From: Plumapathes pennacea
Taxonomy: Eukaryota; Cnidaria; Anthozoa; Antipatharia; Myriopathidae
Reading direction: 5' to 3'
Assembly: GCA_964036295.1 (NCBI GenBank)
Contig: OZ038464.1
Coordinates: forward strand, 9,658,001-9,722,000
Length of the DNA stretch: 64,000 nucleotides
Shown one piece after another: positions 60,001-64,000 of this stretch. The position numbers and the translations under genes are program-made. How positions within the stretch are numbered: the stretch's first letter is position 1; each line of letters opens with the position of its first letter. Under the pieces are notes generated by a model that was given only the letters and a program-made list of their open reading frames with translations, was not told where the DNA came from and searched no databases.

Positions 60001-63000
60001 ACGGAAAGTGGACGTGAATGTACTCGTTGAGAGCTTTCAATTATGTGGCCAGACCTTTAAGTTTAATTTGACAGTTCAGGGGTTGGAAGTGGACAATTCT
60101 GTTAGAACAGGGTACTCATGGAGAGCATTCATTTGCCAAAATTAGGTTTAAATTTACAGTTTGGAAAGCGGAAGTGAACACTGCTATCAAAATATATTCA
60201 TTGAAGACTTTAAGTTTATTGGTCATACTTTTAGGTTTTACTTGACAGTTGTGGTGTTTTTTTGGTTGAGTCAATATTGCCTTTTGGCAGTGAAAGGGTT
60301 CAATACACAGCGATAGTGATAGGTAATTTCCTCCTTGTAGGAAACGTGGCACTTGATGAATGACGTCGTTCCAATAAATTAATAACTAACTAACAGTTGG
60401 TTCTTTTTCTTTAGTCCACATGCAGCGATTATGGATAAACCTTCCAACTTGGACGAAGACGAGATTTTGCAAAAAGTCCTTGAAATAAGTGCAAGGTATT
60501 AAACTAGTGTGTAACTTTGAACTAAAACACTTCAGCCAGAGTTGCTGACAGATATACTAGGATGATGGCAGTTTTGGGGTATCCAACGGTTCCCGAGAAA
60601 CTAGGAATGAGATATCTCATGGAATCCAGTTATAAAGGAGCACTATTTTACATAGCTCTAAAGCTGTGTGGCTTGAAAAATGTGGCATCCAAGTGTTCAT
60701 CTTTCGCTAAGTGCAATATTGGTTGTCCATTTAAAGACTATTAAGGACCATGTAATGTTTCATAAATGTAACAAATCATGATTCTGTAATAGTAGTTACC
60801 TAATTTATTGGAATTTACCTCATTCTTGAAGCATTGATTTGTACTCGGTGTTATTTTCTTTGTTTATAGGGAGTCTATTGGCTCCCAGACAGGTGTTTAC
60901 CAAAAAATACTGCTTCAGCATATATCGTCAGTAATGGCTGTTGCAGAGGATGGCACCACCTTTAAGAATTTCTTGAACGTCAGGAGGGAGTTTGCTTTTA
61001 AAGATGGAATAAAGAACATAAATCGACCGACCTTCGTTCCAAGCCATGGCTTATCAGTAGTGTTTGCTGATGACGTCGGTACCACCGAAGGAGCTATAGA
61101 CGCCGGCGGACCGACAAGAGAGTTCCTCCGGATTGCTCTGCATCAGATGTACAGTAGTCTCGGGATTTTTGGAGGACCAGATCATAACAAAGTGCTCTTG
61201 CTGAATTCAGAAGGTGTGTACTATGACGTTCGTTTATGGATAATTGCATGTCATCCGCATCTTAAACCAAGAAATAATTATCAAAAATGTTTACAACAAT
61301 TATAACGTGCAATTACACCGCATTAGAACGCTTTTTGGAAGATTTTCGAAAACTAAAACCAACTAACGAAATTAGACGGCCAATCACAAATGCTGTATGG
61401 ATAAACTTTCGACCATTCAGAAGCCAGAGTAATTTGCGATTAGTGTCAATACCAGCTCTTATGAGAACTAGATTAACTGCGTCGGCATGGTGAGAAAAAC
61501 GCTGATGTATCAACCAAAGGTCGATTGGGGTAATGTCAGAGCGAATGGCGAAGGGCTAACGCTCGAAACGTCACCTGCTGTACTCTTACGGCGTTCCATT
61601 ACCCCAATCGACCTTTGGCGATTAGTTTTTCTTTAAAGATCTCACTAGACCAATCAGCAGTGCGAGAAAACGCCATCGCCACTTGTTTGCTTGTGCAATT
61701 GCGCGAGAAGATCAAAATGGATATTTTTGATGAGCTATAAGAATGATGCCAAGCTGGCTTGGGCTAACTTCCAAATGCGCAGCAAATGCAAAACCACAGC
61801 AATAAGTCACTCGCTCGACAACCATCCTAAAACTGCTCTAATAATACGAATCTATACTGCAGCACGTTCCAAGGATATGTACAGAAACTGTGGAAAGTTC
61901 CTGGCTGTATCTCTCTGTAATGGTGGAAGCGTCGGAAATTGCTTGTCCAAAGCGGTGTACGATTTTCTGGTCTATGGAGAGGAAGGGTCCCATCCGCAAA
62001 TCGTGGATGTGGTAGATGGTCAGGTGCAAGACACGCTAAAAAAAGTAAGAAAAACTAAAGGTTATATACAAACTAATGTTTCACTGCAAAGACGAGACTA
62101 AAGATGTGAGCCTAACTTAAATGAAAGCTCTCAATTGAGTATACTGTCATTTTGATAGCGGTGTACACATTTCATCGAGTTTATGCTTTTGAAGTTTGAA
62201 GCTTGATCTAGTATTCTTTTTTACAATAAAATATGTGTTAGTAAAGAGTTCTAGAACAACCTTGATTTAAAAATATTCTTGGTTCTACAAAAATAACAGG
62301 CACGTCCTGTAGCGTATTGATTTAAGCCAAGAAGAATTTCAAGGATATGTAGTTTGTTTAATTCAACTCTCTCGTCTGGACTATTTTTACAAAAAATATA
62401 ACGCGCGTTCAATTATACACTGCTTAATTGGATTTGTTGTCTAGTACCATTTCACAGTACTATTTTGTTAGAAATTGACAATAACCCCATATTTCTCTGT
62501 AACTGGTTTGAACTGATACCTACAAATAGGAGAATTCTGCACTTTTTGTAAAACTCTTACAGATCAAAGATTGTGGCAACGAAGAAGCCTTCAAAGCACT
62601 TGTCTGTCATGATGACCAGATTGCAGAACAGATTTCTCAGTCTGGTTACCAAGCTATTCCAAGTTTTGAGAATAGGGAGGCGTTGATAGACGTCCTTTGC
62701 CATTACCACGTGCTAGACCGACCCAGAAGTGCACTGGAACAGTTAAAGGAAGGACTGAAGATGCTTGGCATTCTGGACTTAATCACAAAGCACCCAGAAC
62801 CATTCGCAAGCCTCTTCTGTTACAGAGATATTCCTTTGTCGCCCGCTGTGTTTGAGGAGCAGTTTCCAGTGGTGTATGCTGATCCCGGAACGCCACTGAA
62901 AACACACCAGGAGCACGTGGTTTTGCACTGGCTTGATTATCTTCGAGAATGTCACGGTAAGTTGTCATCTACCATGTTTTCCTAACTCATTTGATCCCTC

Positions 63001-64000
63001 AACGTTTTGAACCTTGGTGGTCCTAGAACCTTTTCAAAACAAAGTCTATTGCAAGTAGCTCCAACACTGAATATCGAGGGATCCGTTGAAATCCATAAAA
63101 ACATTCTTACATGAAGTACCTGTATTAAACTACAGTGGAACCTTACTGAGACTACCGAAGTCCTGATTTGTTCCTCAGTCAAATTTATAGTAGTGAAATT
63201 TCTTGGAAGTGGCCTCGTGTGCCTTTGGAATTTTCAGCTATTTTCTGTGATTACCCTGTGTACCCAAACACAGCGATTTTCGAAGGAAATAGTAATTTCC
63301 ATGAAATGAAAACCAGAAGGTTTGAGTGTTTATAATAGGCCATTTCCAAATGCCAGCTGTCTCAGTTTTGAAACGAGGCGTAATGCAAAACCTTTCTTAT
63401 GAAAATGAGTTTGATTTGCATGAAATTGAATATAATTTTTTTATAAGAAAGAATTAGCACTAAACCTCGTTTTCAAACAGAGGCAATAGGTGTCTCGGAA
63501 ATGGCCTATTGAAGCTGCTGTTCGGTTAAAAAAGGCACTTATATTTGATATTGCCTGACCACCGCGGAAACACGTTTTTGGGTCGTGCGTTCACCTTGTT
63601 TTTGAGTCAGCGGTTATATTCCACAAAACCGTGGAGTCAAATGCAGATTTTGTAGATAAATGTAACGCTCGTAAAGTCAAGAAACTCAATACTAGGACTC
63701 GTCGGAAGTGACGAACGCTGACCAACGGAAGTGACGTCAAGAACGTATTTCCGCGGTGTCTATTGCCTACAACTTAAAGCCTATAAGGACAAATTCGTAC
63801 GGGTCGCTTAAGGGCTATTCATGGAGCTTATATGGTATAATCTGTACTCCTTTAGCTGGAACAACAAAAGCAACGTTGACAGACATCCTCAGCTTTGCAA
63901 CTGGTGTAAACCGAGTGCCGCCTTTGGGTTTCAACCCCCCACCAAGCATCGGCTTCTGGGAGAACGTCAGACCAAGAGCCAATACCTGTATAAACCGGTT
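54051..64000 (+). CDS. E3 ubiquitin ligase: MIB/HERC2-ZZ-MIB/HERC2-UIM-HECT (3' end outside window)
   Basis: Fourteen exons, last one open at the edge: 54051-54252, 54494-54659, 55207-55462, 56095-56301, 57132-57275, 57444-57584, 57935-58078, 58765-58932, 59718-59845, 60415-60495, 60870-61213, 61863-62044, 62563-62956 and 63856-64000. All phases agree; 900 residues are visible. Order: MIB/HERC2 domain 1 (residues 1-67, WIQWDNG); ZZ zinc finger (68-122, CDGC, HCLDC, CTTC, HNLSH); MIB/HERC2 domain 2 (123-208, [13 protein letters not shown]); a Mind-bomb-like segment (209-277, [19 protein letters not shown]); three UIM exons (278-420); a divergent fourth (421-476); and HECT (from ~546: [25 protein letters not shown]). 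The HECT active-site Cys is residue 897 in RANTCIN, just before the edge. The protein should transfer ubiquitin through a thioester, with target binding by the MIB/ZZ front. The start may not be the true N-terminus, as upstream exons are possible. Confidence 0.85.
56302..56920. mobile_element. Nested foldback element in intron 4 of the HECT gene
   Basis: Outer arms share 'AACGTTGCGTTACAGG' / 'GTTGCCTGTATTAC'-type sequence and 'GTGGTGCGTATTACCA' / 'TGGTGGTAATACGCAC'. The centre repeats 'GGAGGGTGACCCTCCTA' and 'AGGGTAACCCT' motifs and their inversions many times. Confidence 0.6.
56980..58490 (+). repeat. Tandem triplication of a UIM exon with flanking intron
   Basis: Exons 57132-57275, 57444-57584 and 57935-58078 are near-identical, and each is preceded by the same intron text (TTTTGAGTGGTCACATCTTT or close, TTTGGCAGTGAATGGATTAA, TGCTGTACTTTTTCCGTC or close). 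After copies 2 and 3 the introns carry a shared insert with TCCCCGTCGGGAGAGGGGAT and CCTAAA(A/T)TGTACCAAT. A poly-C run lies at 57284-57294 and another at 58446-58464. Confidence 0.85.
58560..58740 (+). repeat. Family A repeat next to the exon 8 acceptor
   Basis: Has 'ACAGCTCGCAATCGAGTTTT', 'TTCCTGATTGGCCGAAAAT', 'GACCAATCCAAAAGCGTT' and 'AAACCAAAATGATTACAC'. It ends about 25-40 bp before the exon at 58765. Confidence 0.6.
59395..59566 (-). repeat. tRNA-derived SINE
   Basis: On the minus strand it starts GGCAGTGTGGCCGAGTGTTT (tRNA-Ser/Leu-like head, A box) and contains CAGGTTTAAGTCCCGCTCTG (B box), then a body with GGTAGTCCTGAGTTCAAATC and CCAACTGGTTAGCCTCCGAC. The same body occurs at 43743 without the head. 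It lies in intron 8 of the HECT gene. Confidence 0.7.
61519..61852. repeat. Hairpin plus family A repeat in intron 11 of the HECT gene
   Basis: AACCAAAGGTCGATTGGGGT at ~61513-61535 is mirrored by CATTACCCCAATCGACCTTT at ~61598-61618. A family A copy follows (AGTGCGAGAAAACGCCATCG, GCAAAACCACAGCAATAAGT), ending about 20 bp before the exon 12 acceptor. Confidence 0.6.
63333..63510. mobile_element. MITE in intron 13 of the HECT gene
   Basis: Ends AATAGGCCATTTCC and GGAAATGGCCTATT are exact inverses. Further inside, AAACGAGGCGTAATGC and ATAAGAAAGAATTAGC-type arms partly pair. About 178 bp, non-coding. Confidence 0.7.

Noticed and set aside
1..64000. CRISPR arrays, bacterial operons, prophage
   Set aside because: No regular spacer arrays and no bacterial gene layout; all solid genes have animal introns or are animal-type receptors.

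Overview
This is eukaryotic nuclear DNA. The genes have GT-AG introns, the gene spacing is that of an animal, and there is heavy cover by short foldback (MITE-like) and tRNA-derived repeats. The mix of intronless rhodopsin-type receptors, a secreted beta-helix protein and a MIB/HERC2-HECT ligase, with repeat styles I associate with stony corals, suggests an anthozoan cnidarian, probably a scleractinian. That placement is inference; no rRNA or mitochondrial marker is present.

Layout. (1) 2.6-5.25 kb, plus: a two-exon secreted right-handed beta-helix protein. (2) 7.7-8.7 kb, plus: an intronless divergent class A GPCR. (3) 9.06-10.2 kb: a 45-bp minisatellite just beyond the 3' end of (4) a six-exon TMEM199/VMA12-like V-ATPase assembly factor on the minus strand (10.3-16.6 kb). 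(5) TMEM199 shares a 324-bp divergent promoter, with CACGTG and TGACGTCA sites, with a two-exon zinc-dependent sorbitol/alditol-dehydrogenase-like gene (16.9-18.9 kb, plus). (6) 20.7-32.0 kb, plus: a 13-exon gene for a 392-residue WW + CUE/UBA-like + charged-helix + glycine-proline-rich protein that I cannot name. (7) 32-46 kb: gene-poor, filled with foldback elements, tandem units and SINE pieces. (8) 46.1-47.2 kb, plus: an intronless neuropeptide-receptor-like GPCR. (9) 49-51.4 kb: a 1.6-kb near-perfect palindrome inserted in a roughly 100-bp satellite array. (10) 54.05 kb to the right edge, plus: a 14-exon-plus E3 ligase built as MIB/HERC2, ZZ finger, MIB/HERC2, Mind-bomb-like segment, triplicated UIM exons and HECT, cut by the window end a few residues after the catalytic cysteine.

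All multi-exon models were assembled by hand. Every splice phase closes without a frameshift: 702+1485, 594, 1047 and 1179 nt for the complete genes, and 2702 nt for the partial ligase. The genes are unrelated neighbours, not a pathway. The only clear shared regulation is the TMEM199/dehydrogenase divergent promoter. The best candidates for something undescribed are the Mind-bomb-front/HECT-back ligase with its recently duplicated UIM exons, the WW-CUE-like protein, and the large foldback element inside the satellite.
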